Position numbers and translations under genes: made by a program
Part shown: positions 54,342 to 63,463 of the stretch, piece after piece
Layout of the letters: each line of letters begins with the position of its first letter
How positions within the stretch are numbered: the first letter of the stretch is position 1
The notes under the pieces: model-generated
What the model saw: the letters and a program-made list of their open reading frames with translations, nothing else
What the model was told of the DNA's origin: nothing
The model's database searches: none
DNA from: CAG-103 sp963627135
GTDB lineage: Bacteria; Bacillota; Clostridia; Oscillospirales; Oscillospiraceae
Length of the DNA: 64,000 nt
Reading direction: 5' to 3'
Assembly: GCA_963627135.1 (NCBI GenBank)
Contig: CAVFZY010000008.1
Coordinates: 62,001 to 126,000 of the forward strand

Positions 54342-55251
54342 GGTGGGCACCTCCTATGATCTCATTCAAGTCGTTGATGTTGTTGCTCCGCATGGCGCGT
54401 GGCAGGTCTTCGATAATGCGGCGGCAGGCGTAAGGATCAACGAGATTTGCCGCGCCCACCTCCACCGCCGTCGCACCCGCGAGCATCATTTCGAGCACGT
54501 CCTCCGCGCTGGAAACTCCGCCGATACCGATGATGGGAATATTGACTGCTTCGTATACCTGCCAGACCATGCGCACTGCAAGCGGGAAGACTGCAGGACC
54601 GGACATACCGCCTGTGCCGTTGGCGAGCAGCGGCTTTCTGGTTTTCAGATCAAGGCGCATTCCCATCACGGTGTTAATAAGACTGATGCCGTCTGCGCCC
54701 GCATCCTCACAGGCTTTGGCAATGTCGGCAATGCTTGTCACATTCGGTGAGAGCTTGACGATAACAGGTTTGCCGACGGCCTCCTTTACCGTGCGCGTGA
54801 CCGCTGCGGCGGCCTTCGGATCGGTACCGAAGCTCATGCCGCCGCCGTGGACATTCGGACACGAAATGTTCACCTCAAGCCAGCCGACCTGCTCGCACGC
54901 GGCGAGCTTTTGGCAGACCTCGACGTATTCCTCCAGTGAAAAACCGCTGATGTTTGCCATGACGGGTTTGTGGAAAACGCGCGCGAGCTTTGGCAGCTCC
55001 TCTGCGATGACCGCATCCACACCGGGGTTTTGGAGTCCCACGGCGTTGAGCATCCCGCTCGCCGTCTCCGCGATGCGCGGCTGAGGATTGCCGAGGCGGG
55101 GCTTCCCCGTCGTTCCCTTGAAGGAAAACGTACCGAGGCAGTTGATATCATATAATTCTGCAAACTCATATCCGTAGCCGAATGTGCCGCTGGCGGGAAT
55201 GATGGGATTTGCGAGCGGGAGACCGCAGAGCGAAACGTTCGTTTTTACCAT
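54334..55251 (-). CDS. pyrD: Dihydroorotate dehydrogenase, class 1B catalytic subunit
   Basis: The 305-residue FMN enzyme has the catalytic C131 in NISCPNVHGGG and the C-terminal phosphate-binding GIGGVSSAEDV. Class 1B works with PyrK and NAD+. It overlaps pyrK by 7 bases. Confidence 0.95.
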   Translation of the reverse strand: MVKTNVSLCGLPLANPIIPASGTFGYGYEFAELYDINCLGTFSFKGTTGKPRLGNPQPRIAETASGMLNAVGLQNPGVDAVIAEELPKLARVFHKPVMANISGFSLEEYVEVCQKLAACEQVGWLEVNISCPNVHGGGMSFGTDPKAAAAVTRTVKEAVGKPVIVKLSPNVTSIADIAKACEDAGADGISLINTVMGMRLDLKTRKPLLANGTGGMSGPAVFPLAVRMVWQVYEAVNIPIIGIGGVSSAEDVLEMMLAGATAVEVGAANLVDPYACRRIIEDLPRAMRSNNINDLNEIIGGAHHG

Positions 55252-55973
55252 TTGAGCTCCTCCCTCCGGAAGACGGGACCTTCACGGCAGACACGTCTGG
55301 GACCGTTTACCGTGTCGATCGTGCAGCCCATGCACGCGCCGAAGCCGCAGCCCATGCGGGCTTCCAGGCTGAGCTGACCGGGTCTGTCTGTTTTGACGCA
55401 GAGCGCCCGCAGCATCGGCAGCGGACCGCAGGCGCAGAGCGTGTCGAAATCCTCCAGCAGCGCATCGGTCACAAGGCCACGCACACCATAGCTCCCGTCC
55501 GCTGTTGCGACGATGGTCTGGATGCCAAGTGCACGGAAGTTTTCTTCATAGAACCGTTCAGACGCAGTATTGAACCCCAGGACCGCGACTGGCGTTTTCC
55601 CGCCAGCGAGCAGATGTTTTGCCAGACCATACATCGGAGACACGCCGATACCGCCGCCGATCAGAAGCGTTGTTGTTCCGCATGCGGCAGTCTCAAAGCC
55701 GTTCCCAAGTCCACTCAGGGCATCGAGCGTCTGCCCTTCCACGCAGCGGGAGAGCCAGTCTGTGCCGCCGCCGACGACTTTATACAGAAGCGTTGCGTGT
55801 GCTCCGTCCCAGTCACAGACGGAGATGGGGCGGCGGAGGTAGAAGCTGGGGAGGCGCAGATCGAGAAACTGACCCGGTGCGGTGATGGCCGAGGTGTCAC
55901 CGACCAGGATCAGGCGGAAGATGCCGGGAGCGATGGGGGCGTTCTCTGCGATGGTGTAAGTGACTTCTTTCAA
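55245..55973 (-). CDS. pyrK: Dihydroorotate dehydrogenase electron-transfer subunit
   Basis: The 242-residue subunit has FAD-binding RRPISVCDW, NAD-binding GGGIGVSPMYG and a [2Fe-2S] site C209, C214, C217, C229. It passes electrons from PyrD to NAD+. Confidence 0.95.
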   Translation of the reverse strand: MKEVTYTIAENAPIAPGIFRLILVGDTSAITAPGQFLDLRLPSFYLRRPISVCDWDGAHATLLYKVVGGGTDWLSRCVEGQTLDALSGLGNGFETAACGTTTLLIGGGIGVSPMYGLAKHLLAGGKTPVAVLGFNTASERFYEENFRALGIQTIVATADGSYGVRGLVTDALLEDFDTLCACGPLPMLRALCVKTDRPGQLSLEARMGCGFGACMGCTIDTVNGPRRVCREGPVFRREELKW

Positions 55974-57247
55974 AGCGTGTCCTCCTTCCAGACAATCTCT
56001 CCGCCGATTATCGTCAGTTTGCAGACGCCGGTGAGCTGCGTGCCCGCGAACGGCGTCGCACGCCCCATGGTCAGAAACTGTTCGGGATCGACGGTATAGG
56101 TCTTGTTCAGGTCAAAAGCCGTCAGATCGGCTGGCTGACCGACGGCAAGCTCCGTGCCGCAGCTGAAGCGGCGCATCGGCGCACCGTGCATCAGATCGAC
56201 GAGCTTTTCCAGAGGCAGGATACCGGCTTTGACCAAGTGCGTATAGCTTGCGGCGAACGATGTCTCCAGCCCGACGACGCCCATGGCGCTGCCTGCAAGT
56301 CCCTTCGATTTTTCTTCGGCGCTGTGCGGCGCGTGGTCGGTGACGAGCATGTCGATCGTGCCGTCGATCAGACCTTCGATCAGTGCGTCCTGATCGGCCT
56401 TGCCGCGCAGCGGCGGATTCATTTTGAAGCGCCCGTCCTCTTGAAGATCGTCCTGCGTGAAGGCAAGGTAGTGCGGTGCGGTCTCGCACGTCACATCCAC
56501 GCCGCGGCGCTTGGCTGCGCGAATGATATCGACGCTCTCTTTCGTTGAAACATGGCAGACGTGGTAGGCGCAGCCTGTTTGTTCGGCGAGTTTCACATCG
56601 CGCGCGATCTGACCCCATTCGCTCTCCGCGCAGATGCCGCAATGACCGTGCGCACGGGCGTATGCACCGTCGTGGATGTAACCGCCGTGCAGGAGGGTAT
56701 TGTCCTCGCAGTGTGCGGCGAGTATCTTGCCAAGACGGTGGCATTCTTCCATAGCCTGCCGCATCATGCTCTCAGACTGCACGCCGCGCCCATCGTCGGA
56801 AAAGGCGATGACATTCGGCGCCAGGTCGGCAAGATCTGCGAGCTGTTCGCCTTTTTCACCGACTGTAATGGCTCCGTAGGGGTGGACATGGACGAGGGCA
56901 TCTTTTTCGATGATCGCGCGTTGAATATTCAGCGAAGCACTGCAGTCCGGCACGGGGTTCAGGTTCGGCATGGCAGCGACGTGGGCAAAACCGCCGTGCG
57001 CGGCAGCCAGCGTGCCGGAGCGGATGGTTTCTTTATAAGAAAATCCCGGTTCACGAAGATGTACATGTACATCCACGAAACCGGGAAATAAGATCGCATT
57101 ATGAAGATCAACGGAAACAGTGTCTGCGGGGCAGGGAATACGATCCCCAATGGAAACAATTCTCCCATCCGCAAGAAACACATCCGTTAAATGAAACACG
57201 CCGTGTGCCAGGAGTTGTGCATTCTTCAGCCGGTACTGCATTGCCAC
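55970..57247 (-). CDS. pyrC: Dihydroorotase
   Basis: The 425-residue zinc amidohydrolase (class I type) has DVHVHLREPG with H61 and H63, the HCEDN and CHVST histidines and DHAPH with the catalytic Asp. The start is GTG 57247, eight bases after AGGAGG; an ATG two codons later is less well spaced. It is the first gene of the operon and overlaps pyrK (ATGA). carAB are not in the window. Confidence 0.93.
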   Translation of the reverse strand: MAMQYRLKNAQLLAHGVFHLTDVFLADGRIVSIGDRIPCPADTVSVDLHNAILFPGFVDVHVHLREPGFSYKETIRSGTLAAAHGGFAHVAAMPNLNPVPDCSASLNIQRAIIEKDALVHVHPYGAITVGEKGEQLADLADLAPNVIAFSDDGRGVQSESMMRQAMEECHRLGKILAAHCEDNTLLHGGYIHDGAYARAHGHCGICAESEWGQIARDVKLAEQTGCAYHVCHVSTKESVDIIRAAKRRGVDVTCETAPHYLAFTQDDLQEDGRFKMNPPLRGKADQDALIEGLIDGTIDMLVTDHAPHSAEEKSKGLAGSAMGVVGLETSFAASYTHLVKAGILPLEKLVDLMHGAPMRRFSCGTELAVGQPADLTAFDLNKTYTVDPEQFLTMGRATPFAGTQLTGVCKLTIIGGEIVWKEDTL

Positions 57248-57277
57248 TGTTACTTCCTCCTTTTCGATGCTTGTAGC

Positions 57278-57306
57278 ATTATAAAAGGCAACTGGCAGAA
57301 TGTCAA
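57278..57306 (-). promoter_or_regulatory. Promoter of the pyr biosynthetic operon
   Basis: On the minus strand TTGACA (57306-57301) and TATAAT (57283-57278), spacing 17. The leader is only about 25-30 bases, too short for an attenuator. Confidence 0.85.
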
Positions 57307-57629
57307 GGCCCTCTTTTTGATTTCGATAAAATGTGATTTCGTGCAAAAGGGTACCAAAAGGCGAGCACCAGAGAATCAATGAAAGGACCGGTGTCAGCAC
57401 CTCTAAATAAATGCTGTCCAAGGCTCCCTTAGGACGTGAAAACTGAGAAGAAAACAGAAAGGCACAACACGCGCAAAGCTCCACGCAGTCTGTACCCATG
57501 CTGCACTCACGGCTTTTGATTTTCTTCACGGTCGCCGTCCTTTTCGGTTTCGGTTTTCTCGGTCCTCTGGGGATCGGATCCAGGACGCTTGACCGCGCTG
57601 CTTCTAAAGTGCATATCCTCAATTTTTCG
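57307..57629. other. Unassigned intergenic region with structured segments
   Basis: No credible gene is present. Around 57383-57436 the sequence can fold (GGACCGGTG, CAGCACC, CTGTCC and GGCTCCCTTAGG with partners). It matches no RNA family I can name. Confidence 0.35.
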
Positions 57630-57685
57630 AAGAAAACAAATGATCCGAACCTATCTCCCACGAGGAAGATCCGGTTCGGATCATT
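57630..57685 (-). terminator. Terminator downstream of tRNA-Leu
   Basis: AATGATCCGAAC and GTTCGGATCATT form a 12-bp stem; on the minus strand TGTTTTCTT follows. Confidence 0.8.
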
Positions 57686-57691
57686 CAGGTT

Positions 57692-57775
57692 TGGTGCGCC
57701 TGAAGGGACTCGAACCCACACGCTGAAAGCACGAGAACCTAAATCTCGCATGTCTACCAATTCCATCACAGGCGC
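57692..57775 (-). tRNA. tRNA-Leu(TAG)
   Basis: Minus strand. The acceptor GCGCCTG pairs with CAGGCGC; the D-arm region GGAATTGGTAGAC, the anticodon stem CGAGA/TCTCG with loop TTTAGGT (anticodon TAG), a variable arm and GGGTTCGAGTCCC are present, ending in an encoded CCA. Class II length of 84 bases fits leucine. Confidence 0.95.
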
Positions 57776-57979
57776 AAACAGAAAGCGGCGGTGTTGGCCG
57801 CCGCTCATATGCCTCTTTTTTTGACACGGGGAGGTCCCCGAGGCGGAACTGATCGCTTGATCCGCAGATGCCATCCTATTTTCAACCGGCAGATGGGAGC
57901 CGGTGTGGAGCAAAACGCTGTATCCGCATGCCGTCACAGACGGTGCATTTATCTTACCACAGCCGCCGCCGCTTGGCAA
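57776..57979 (-). promoter_or_regulatory. Promoter and leader of tRNA-Leu
   Basis: On the minus strand TTGCCA (57979-57974) and TAAGAT (57956-57951) are 17 bases apart. Transcription would cross a leader of about 170 bases, containing GGGGACCTCCCC and GCGGCGG/CCGCCGC hairpins, before tRNA-Leu. The leader has no recognisable function. Confidence 0.5.
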
Positions 57980-58159
57980 GTAGGCAAACACAATTGCTGC
58001 GCAAAACTGTAGGTTTTTCAAACATGCTGGACACGATTCCTTTTTACATAGTTACGTAATTGTAATTGTAAATATCGTTCTTGTTCATACATAGAGATAT
58101 GTTTTCACTGCGCAAAACGGAATTTAGATGAATCACATGAAAAATATGTGGCAAGAGGG

Positions 58160-58187
58160 TTGACAAATCCGAAAATATCTGTATAAT
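58160..58187 (+). promoter_or_regulatory. Promoter of tRNA-Gln
   Basis: TTGACA (58160-58165) and TATAAT (58182-58187), spacing 16. The 57980-58159 stretch before it is AT-rich and shows nothing else. Confidence 0.8.
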
Positions 58188-58200
58188 GTCATTTGTTCGT

Positions 58201-58274
58201 AGCGGAATTGTGTAATGGTAGCACACCGGACTCTGACTCCGTTTGTGAGGGTTCGAATCCTTCTTCCGCTGCCA
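58201..58274 (+). tRNA. tRNA-Gln(CTG)
   Basis: Acceptor AGCGGAA pairs with TTCCGCT; anticodon loop CTCTGAC gives CTG; GGGTTCGAATCC T-arm; encoded GCCA end. This tRNA would be charged by the GlnRS encoded at 25.4 kb. Confidence 0.93.
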
Positions 58275-58277
58275 ACG

Positions 58278-58312
58278 AAAAGCACCCTCGTCGTTGACAA
58301 GGGTGCTTTTTT
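58278..58312 (+). terminator. Terminator of tRNA-Gln
   Basis: AAAAGCACCCT and AGGGTGCTTTT, then TT. Confidence 0.85.
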
Positions 58313-58334
58313 ATTGCATATTCCTGATATGCAT

Positions 58335-58369
58335 GAAAAAAGCCTCTGTCGGCCGGCAGAGGCTTTTTT
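58335..58369. terminator. Terminator of the IreB-family gene
   Basis: AAAAAAGCCTCTG and CAGAGGCTTTTTT pair around TCGGCCGG; T-runs occur on both strands. Confidence 0.85.
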
Positions 58370-58384
58370 CGTTTCGTACGCTGC

Positions 58385-58627
58385 TTATTTGTCCAGATAG
58401 CTGGTCAGCAGCTCCTGCAGCAGCTCGTCGCGGTCAAGGCGGCAGATGAGGCTGCGGGCGTTGTTGTAGTTGGTGATATACGTCGGATCCTCCGAGAGGA
58501 TGTAGCCGACGAGCTGGTTGATGGGGTTGTACCCTTTGACAACAAGGGAATGATACACGGAAGTGAGGATCTCCTTCATTTCTGTTTTGTTGTCGATCGC
58601 ATTAAACCGTCTGGTCGCGTCTTCCAT
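58385..58627 (-). CDS. IreB-family regulatory phosphoprotein (UPF0297)
   Basis: The 80-residue protein has the N-terminus ATRRFNAIDN with the threonine region phosphorylated by IreK-type kinases in enterococci, and the conserved PINQLVGYILSEDPTYI. In related genomes it usually sits with ruvX and mltG genes; here it is alone. ATG 58627 follows GGGAGGG. Confidence 0.9.
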   Translation of the reverse strand: MEDATRRFNAIDNKTEMKEILTSVYHSLVVKGYNPINQLVGYILSEDPTYITNYNNARSLICRLDRDELLQELLTSYLDK

Positions 58628-58758
58628 GCGAAGCCCTCCCTTATACAAGTTCTTGTGCTCATTATACCAAAAAACACAAGACTGTAAAGTCAATTTCCCA
58701 ACTGTTTTCAAAAAAAGTTCTGAAATATTTCTTAAAATATTCCAAATCTCGACGTGGC

Positions 58759-61140
58759 TCAGCGAATGGTCGCGTTAAAGGCCTCCTTGAGCGCCTTCAG
58801 GACGCTCTGCATCGTCTCCTCGGCGTGGTCGTCGGTGAGCGTCTGGTCGTCGGCGCGCAGCGTCAGCGAGAAGGCAACGCTCTTGTAGCCGGCCGGGATC
58901 GGCGCGCCGGTGTATACGTCGAACAGCTCGCAGCCCTTGAGATACTGCCCGCCGGCGGCGAGGATGCATGCTGAGAGCTTGGCGACCGGGATGTCCGCGC
59001 TGCAGACGATGGCGACGTCGCGCGTCACGGCCGGGAAGCGCGGCAGTGGCGTGTAGACCGGGGTCACGCCGCGGGCGGCGAGCATGCCGTCGAGCCGGAG
59101 TTCAGCCGTGTAGAGCTCCGCGTCCACGCCATAGTTTGTCGCGGCGAGCGGGTGGATCTGGCCGAGCACGCCCAGCAGTTTGCCGCCGGCATAGACCTGC
59201 GCGCAGCGGCCGGGGTGATAGGACGGGTTCTCGCTCTCTGCCTCGAACGTCACGTCCGCGATGCGCAGACCGGCGAGGATGCGCTCGACCGCGCCCTTGA
59301 GCTGGAAGAAGTCCATCCCGCCACCGTAGCCGCCGAGACACAGCAGCTTCGGCTCATCGGCTATGCCGTCCGGGCGGGCGAAGTAGACCTTGCCGATCTC
59401 GTAGAGGCGCACGGCCTTGTTGCGGTAATTATAGTTGCGCGTGAGGATCTCAAGCATGGACGGCAGGATGGTTGTGCGCATGATGGAGGTGTCCTCGCCG
59501 AGGGGGTTGAGGATCTTCATGGAATCACGCAGCGGGGAGTCCGCCGGCAGACGGATCTTGTCATAGTACGACGGGCTGATGAACGAGTAGGTAATGATCT
59601 CGCTGTAGCCGAGCGCACGGGCCATGGTGCCGATGCTGCGCTCCGCCTTCTGCGCGTCGGTATAGCCGCCGCTGGTGGTCTGGCCGCGCATGAGCGTGCA
59701 GGGGATGTTGTTGTAGCCGTAGAAGCGGGCGATCTCTTCGGCGATGTCGGAATAGTGCTCCACGTCGCCGCGCCAGGACGGGACGATGATCGTGTCGCCG
59801 TCGAGCTCGAAGCCGAGCGCGAGCAGGATACGGCGCATTTCCGCCTCGGACACATCTGTGCCGAGCAGGCTGTTGACTTTGTCCGGCTCGAGCTTCACGG
59901 TCTTGGGCACGATGGGCTCGGGCAGCACGTCGATGGTGCCGCGCATCACCTCGCCGCAGCCGAGCAGCTCCACGAGCTCGCACGCGCGATCGACCGCCGC
60001 AACGGTGTTCATCGGATCCAGACCCTTCTCGAAGCGGCCGGAGGCCTCCGTGCGCATGCCGAGCGCGGCGGCCGTGCGGCGGATGCTCGTGCCGTTGAAG
60101 TTTGCGCCCTCAAAGACGACCATGGCCGTGTCGCCGACGATCTCGGAGTTGGCACCGCCCATGACGCCGGCCACCGCGACGGGCTTTTCCTCGTCGCAGA
60201 TGCACAGCATGTTCGGCGTGAGCTTACGCGCATTGCCGTCGAGCGTCTGGATGGTCTCGCCCTCGCGCGCGGTGCGCACGATGATCTGCTTGCCGCCGAT
60301 GCACGAGAAGTCGAACGCGTGCATGGGCTGGCCGTATTCGAGCATGACGTAGTTGGTAATGTCGACGATGTTGTTGATCGGGCGAACGCCACTGTTGCGC
60401 AGGCGCTCGCGCATCCACGCCGGGGACGGCGCGATCTTGACGTTGCGCACCATGCGCGCGGTGTAGCGCGGGCAGAGCGCCGGATCGTCGATGCGGATGC
60501 TGACATGATCATGAATGTCCTCGCCGCTGCCGGGAACATCGGGTGTGTGCAGCCGGAGGGGCTTGTCAAATGTCACGGCAGCCTCGCGCGCCAGCCCGAT
60601 CACGGACAGGCAGTCCGGGCGGTTCGGCGTGATCTCAAACTCGACCACGTGGTCGTCCATGCCGATGACGTCCGCAATGTCGTCGCCGGGCTTCACGCCG
60701 TTCTCCTGCATGACCCACAGGCCGTCCTCAATGGCATAGGGATAGTCATGCAGCGTCAGGCCGAGCTCCTTGAGCGAGCACATCATGCCGTTGGAGAGCT
60801 CTCCGCGCAGCATGCCAGCGTGGATCTCCTTGCCGTCGGGCAGGAGGGAGCCGTCGAGCGCGACGGGCACCATATCGCCGACCTTCTGGTTCTGCGCGCC
60901 AGTGACGATCTGCAGCGGCGCATCGCCGCCCACGTCGACCTGGCAGACCCACATGTGGTCGGAGTTCGTGTGGCGCACCATCTCCACGATGCGGCCCGCG
61001 ACAACATTCTGAATGTTCTTGTGCAGGTCCGTGAACGTCTCCACCTTGGAGCCGGAGAGGGTCATTGCCTCGGAAAAGTCGTGGTCGGCCCAGGCCGAGC
61101 AGTCTACGAATTCATTGAGCCATTTTCTGCTTAAAATCAT
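58759..61140 (-). CDS. pheT: Phenylalanyl-tRNA synthetase beta chain
   Basis: The 793-residue subunit has the tRNA-binding EMAP-like domain (about 40-150), B3/B4 editing domain, B5 domain and the C-terminal FDX anticodon-binding domain (about 700-793; PRFPAVTRDVAIV). It follows pheS by 16 bases and forms the alpha2-beta2 enzyme with it. Confidence 0.96.
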   Translation of the reverse strand: MILSRKWLNEFVDCSAWADHDFSEAMTLSGSKVETFTDLHKNIQNVVAGRIVEMVRHTNSDHMWVCQVDVGGDAPLQIVTGAQNQKVGDMVPVALDGSLLPDGKEIHAGMLRGELSNGMMCSLKELGLTLHDYPYAIEDGLWVMQENGVKPGDDIADVIGMDDHVVEFEITPNRPDCLSVIGLAREAAVTFDKPLRLHTPDVPGSGEDIHDHVSIRIDDPALCPRYTARMVRNVKIAPSPAWMRERLRNSGVRPINNIVDITNYVMLEYGQPMHAFDFSCIGGKQIIVRTAREGETIQTLDGNARKLTPNMLCICDEEKPVAVAGVMGGANSEIVGDTAMVVFEGANFNGTSIRRTAAALGMRTEASGRFEKGLDPMNTVAAVDRACELVELLGCGEVMRGTIDVLPEPIVPKTVKLEPDKVNSLLGTDVSEAEMRRILLALGFELDGDTIIVPSWRGDVEHYSDIAEEIARFYGYNNIPCTLMRGQTTSGGYTDAQKAERSIGTMARALGYSEIITYSFISPSYYDKIRLPADSPLRDSMKILNPLGEDTSIMRTTILPSMLEILTRNYNYRNKAVRLYEIGKVYFARPDGIADEPKLLCLGGYGGGMDFFQLKGAVERILAGLRIADVTFEAESENPSYHPGRCAQVYAGGKLLGVLGQIHPLAATNYGVDAELYTAELRLDGMLAARGVTPVYTPLPRFPAVTRDVAIVCSADIPVAKLSACILAAGGQYLKGCELFDVYTGAPIPAGYKSVAFSLTLRADDQTLTDDHAEETMQSVLKALKEAFNATIR

Positions 61141-61156
61141 GGTAGCCTCTCCTTTC

Positions 61157-62182
61157 TCAGAACTGCTGCAGGAAGCGCACGTCGTTTTCGAAGATCAGGC
61201 GCAGGTCGCTGATCTTGAACCGGCGCATCGCCAGACGCTCCAGACCCATGCCGAAGGCCCAGCCGGAGTAGACGTCCGTGTCGATGCCGCAGCCATCAAG
61301 CACCTTCGGGTGGATCATGCCGGCTCCGAGGATCTCAATCCAGCCCTCACCCTTGCAGGTGGGGCAGCCCTTGCCGCCGCACTTGTGGCACTGCACGTCC
61401 ATCTCGCAGCTCGGCTCGGTGAACGGGAAGTGGTGCGGGCGGAAGCGGGTGACGGTGTTCTCACCGTAGAGCTTTTTGACGAGTGTGTTGAGCGTGCCCT
61501 TCAGGTCCGCCATCGTGACGCCCTTGTCGATGACCATGCCCTCGATCTGGTGGAACATGGGCGAGTGCGTGGCGTCTACCTCGTCCTTGCGGTAGACACG
61601 GCCGGGGGCGACCATGCGGATCGGCAGCGGCTTGCTCTCCATGGCGCGCACCTGCATCGGGGAGGTCTGTGTGCGCAGGAGGATGCTGCTGTCCTCGGTC
61701 AGATAGAACGTGTCCGACCACTCGCGGGCGGGGTGGCCCTCGCTGGTGTTGAGCTTTGTGAAGTTATATTCGGCCTCTTCGATCTCGGGGCCCTCGAGGA
61801 TCTCAAAGCCCATACCGACGAAGATGTCCTTGATCTCATCGAGCACGATATACATCGGGTGCTGGTGGCCGAGCTCCGGCGCCTTGCCGGGCATGGTCAC
61901 ATCGAGCGTCTCCGCCTTGAGGCGCATCTCAAGCATACGCGCGTTGAGCGCCTCGCGGCGCTGGTCGAGCGCGTCCTCGAGTTCGCTGCGCACCTGGTTT
62001 GCCAGTTGGCCCATGGCTGGGCGCTCCTCCGCCGACAGGCGGCCCATCTGCTTGAGGATGGCGGTCAGCTCACCTTTTTTGCCGAGGTACTTCACGCGCA
62101 GGTTTTCCAGCGCGGTGATGTCGTCCGCCTGCAAAATGGCGGCGACGGAAGCCTCGCGCAGCTTCTGCAGCATTTCTTTCAT
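61157..62182 (-). CDS. pheS: Phenylalanyl-tRNA synthetase alpha chain
   Basis: The 341-residue class II catalytic subunit has an N-terminal coiled coil (about 1-90), motif 2 around GRVYRKDEVDATHSPMFHQ and motif 3 GWAFGMGLERLAM. Expression is controlled by the T-box leader upstream. Confidence 0.96.
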   Translation of the reverse strand: MKEMLQKLREASVAAILQADDITALENLRVKYLGKKGELTAILKQMGRLSAEERPAMGQLANQVRSELEDALDQRREALNARMLEMRLKAETLDVTMPGKAPELGHQHPMYIVLDEIKDIFVGMGFEILEGPEIEEAEYNFTKLNTSEGHPAREWSDTFYLTEDSSILLRTQTSPMQVRAMESKPLPIRMVAPGRVYRKDEVDATHSPMFHQIEGMVIDKGVTMADLKGTLNTLVKKLYGENTVTRFRPHHFPFTEPSCEMDVQCHKCGGKGCPTCKGEGWIEILGAGMIHPKVLDGCGIDTDVYSGWAFGMGLERLAMRRFKISDLRLIFENDVRFLQQF

Positions 62183-62243
62183 GCAAACAACTCCTCCGTT
62201 GCAAGATTTTCATGGTTCGTTGCGTTTCTTGCCGGATCGCGGA

Positions 62244-62480
62244 CAAAAAAAAGATCCTCCCGTCCCGCATACAGGGACGAAAGGAAACTTCCGCGGTACC
62301 ACCCGAATTCGGCGCGCGCGCCGCACTCTGTGCGCGGTAACGGGCGGACCCGCCGGGGATTGGCCGGAGCTCACGGGCGAACAAAGCACGTTTCTCGCAG
62401 GACGCTCTCAGCCGACGGCATCCCTCTCTGGTGCGGAACCTTGGTACTATTTTCCCGATCCAAGCAATAAACTCAATAAC
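62244..62480 (-). promoter_or_regulatory. T-box leader (tRNA-Phe sensing) of pheST
   Basis: On the minus strand the T-box core GGGTGGTACCGCGGAA (62304-62289) is followed by a terminator: CGTCCC and GGGACG (62279-62261) and nine T (62252-62244). Stem I motifs AGAGAGGGATG and GCTGAGAG are present, and TTC at 62381-62379 fits a phenylalanine specifier codon. Uncharged tRNA-Phe would stabilise the antiterminator. Confidence 0.9.
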
Positions 62481-62487
62481 AAAGCTA

Positions 62488-62516
62488 TTTATACCACACT
62501 TTGCGCCACAAATCAA
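62488..62516 (-). promoter_or_regulatory. Promoter of the pheST operon
   Basis: On the minus strand TTGATT (62516-62511) and TATAAA (62493-62488), spacing 17. Confidence 0.7.
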
Positions 62517-62535
62517 TGTGAAAGGGGAAGAAAAT

Positions 62536-62564
62536 TTGACGCGTCGCGCCAAAAACGTTATAAT
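62536..62564 (+). promoter_or_regulatory. Promoter of nnrD
   Basis: TTGACG (62536-62541) and TATAAT (62559-62564), spacing 17; divergent from the pheST promoter. Confidence 0.75.
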
Positions 62565-62606
62565 GATCGGAGAAAAATTACCCCTTTTCCGTCCGGGAGG
62601 CAGATC

Positions 62607-63455
62607 ATGCATCGCATTGCACCCTGCGCGCCGTATTTGCCGCGGCGCGTGTCCGATACCAACAAATACGACTACGGCCGCGTGCTCATCGTCGGCGGCT
62701 GCGTCGGCTATACCGGCGCGCCGACGCTGTGCGCCCGAGCGGCCCTGCGCTGCGGCGCCGGACTGGTGTCCGTCGGCGTGCCGGAGGCGATCTATGCCGT
62801 CACCGCCGTGAAAAACGACGAGGCGATGCCGTTCCCGCTGCCGTCGGCAGAGGGAAAGCTGGCGCGTGATGCCTTGCCGGAGCTGCTCGCGCGGCTGCAA
62901 AAGAGCGACGTGTGCGTGCTCGGTCCCGGTCTGGGGCGCAGTGATGCACTCACGGCGCTGGTGCAGGCGGTCGTTGTACTGTCCGGCACGCCGCTCGTGC
63001 TCGATGCCGACGCGCTCTTTGCCGTCGCGCAGGACGTGACGGTGCTCAAGCGCGCCCGCGCGCCCATCGTGCTCACGCCGCACGACGGGGAATTTTCCCG
63101 TCTGGCCGGGCCGGATGGAACCGACAGGGCAGAGGCGGTGTCTGATTTTACCGTCCGGCACGGCTGTACGGTCGTGCGCAAGGGGCCGGAGACGGTCTGC
63201 GCGTTCCCGGACGGGGACGCGGCGGTGCTGCGCGTCGGCAATCCCGGTATGGCCAAGGGCGGCAGCGGCGATGTGCTGGCGGGGATGCTCGGCGCGCTAT
63301 TGTGCCAAATGCCCGTGCGCGACGCGGTGCAGACCGCTGTCTGGCTGCACGGCCGGGCGGGCGACCTCTGCGCCGGGCGTATGGGCGAATATGCGATGAA
63401 CCCGACCGATGTGATCGCGGCCCTGCCGGAGGTCACAAAACCCATCATCCGATAG
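62607..63455 (+). CDS. nnrD: ADP-dependent NAD(P)H-hydrate dehydratase
   Basis: The 282-residue ribokinase-fold repair enzyme restores NAD(P)H from its hydrated form. It has KYDYGRVLIVGGCVGYTGAP, GPGLGRS, LTPHDGEFSRL and GMAKGGSGDVLAG with the catalytic Asp. The NnrE epimerase domain, often fused N-terminally, is absent. ATG 62607 follows GGGAGG. Confidence 0.93.
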   Translation: MHRIAPCAPYLPRRVSDTNKYDYGRVLIVGGCVGYTGAPTLCARAALRCGAGLVSVGVPEAIYAVTAVKNDEAMPFPLPSAEGKLARDALPELLARLQKSDVCVLGPGLGRSDALTALVQAVVVLSGTPLVLDADALFAVAQDVTVLKRARAPIVLTPHDGEFSRLAGPDGTDRAEAVSDFTVRHGCTVVRKGPETVCAFPDGDAAVLRVGNPGMAKGGSGDVLAGMLGALLCQMPVRDAVQTAVWLHGRAGDLCAGRMGEYAMNPTDVIAALPEVTKPIIR

Positions 63456-63463
63456 GAGGCAGT

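Noticed and set aside
57776..57979. 6S RNA or SRP RNA in the tRNA-Leu leader
   Set aside because: Neither the 6S central bubble pattern nor the SRP tetraloop with GGAAGCAGCC-type sequence was found.
57307..58021. Long pyrC reading frame extending to 58021
   Set aside because: It would include the pyr promoter and the complement of tRNA-Leu; GTG 57247 has a proper ribosome site.
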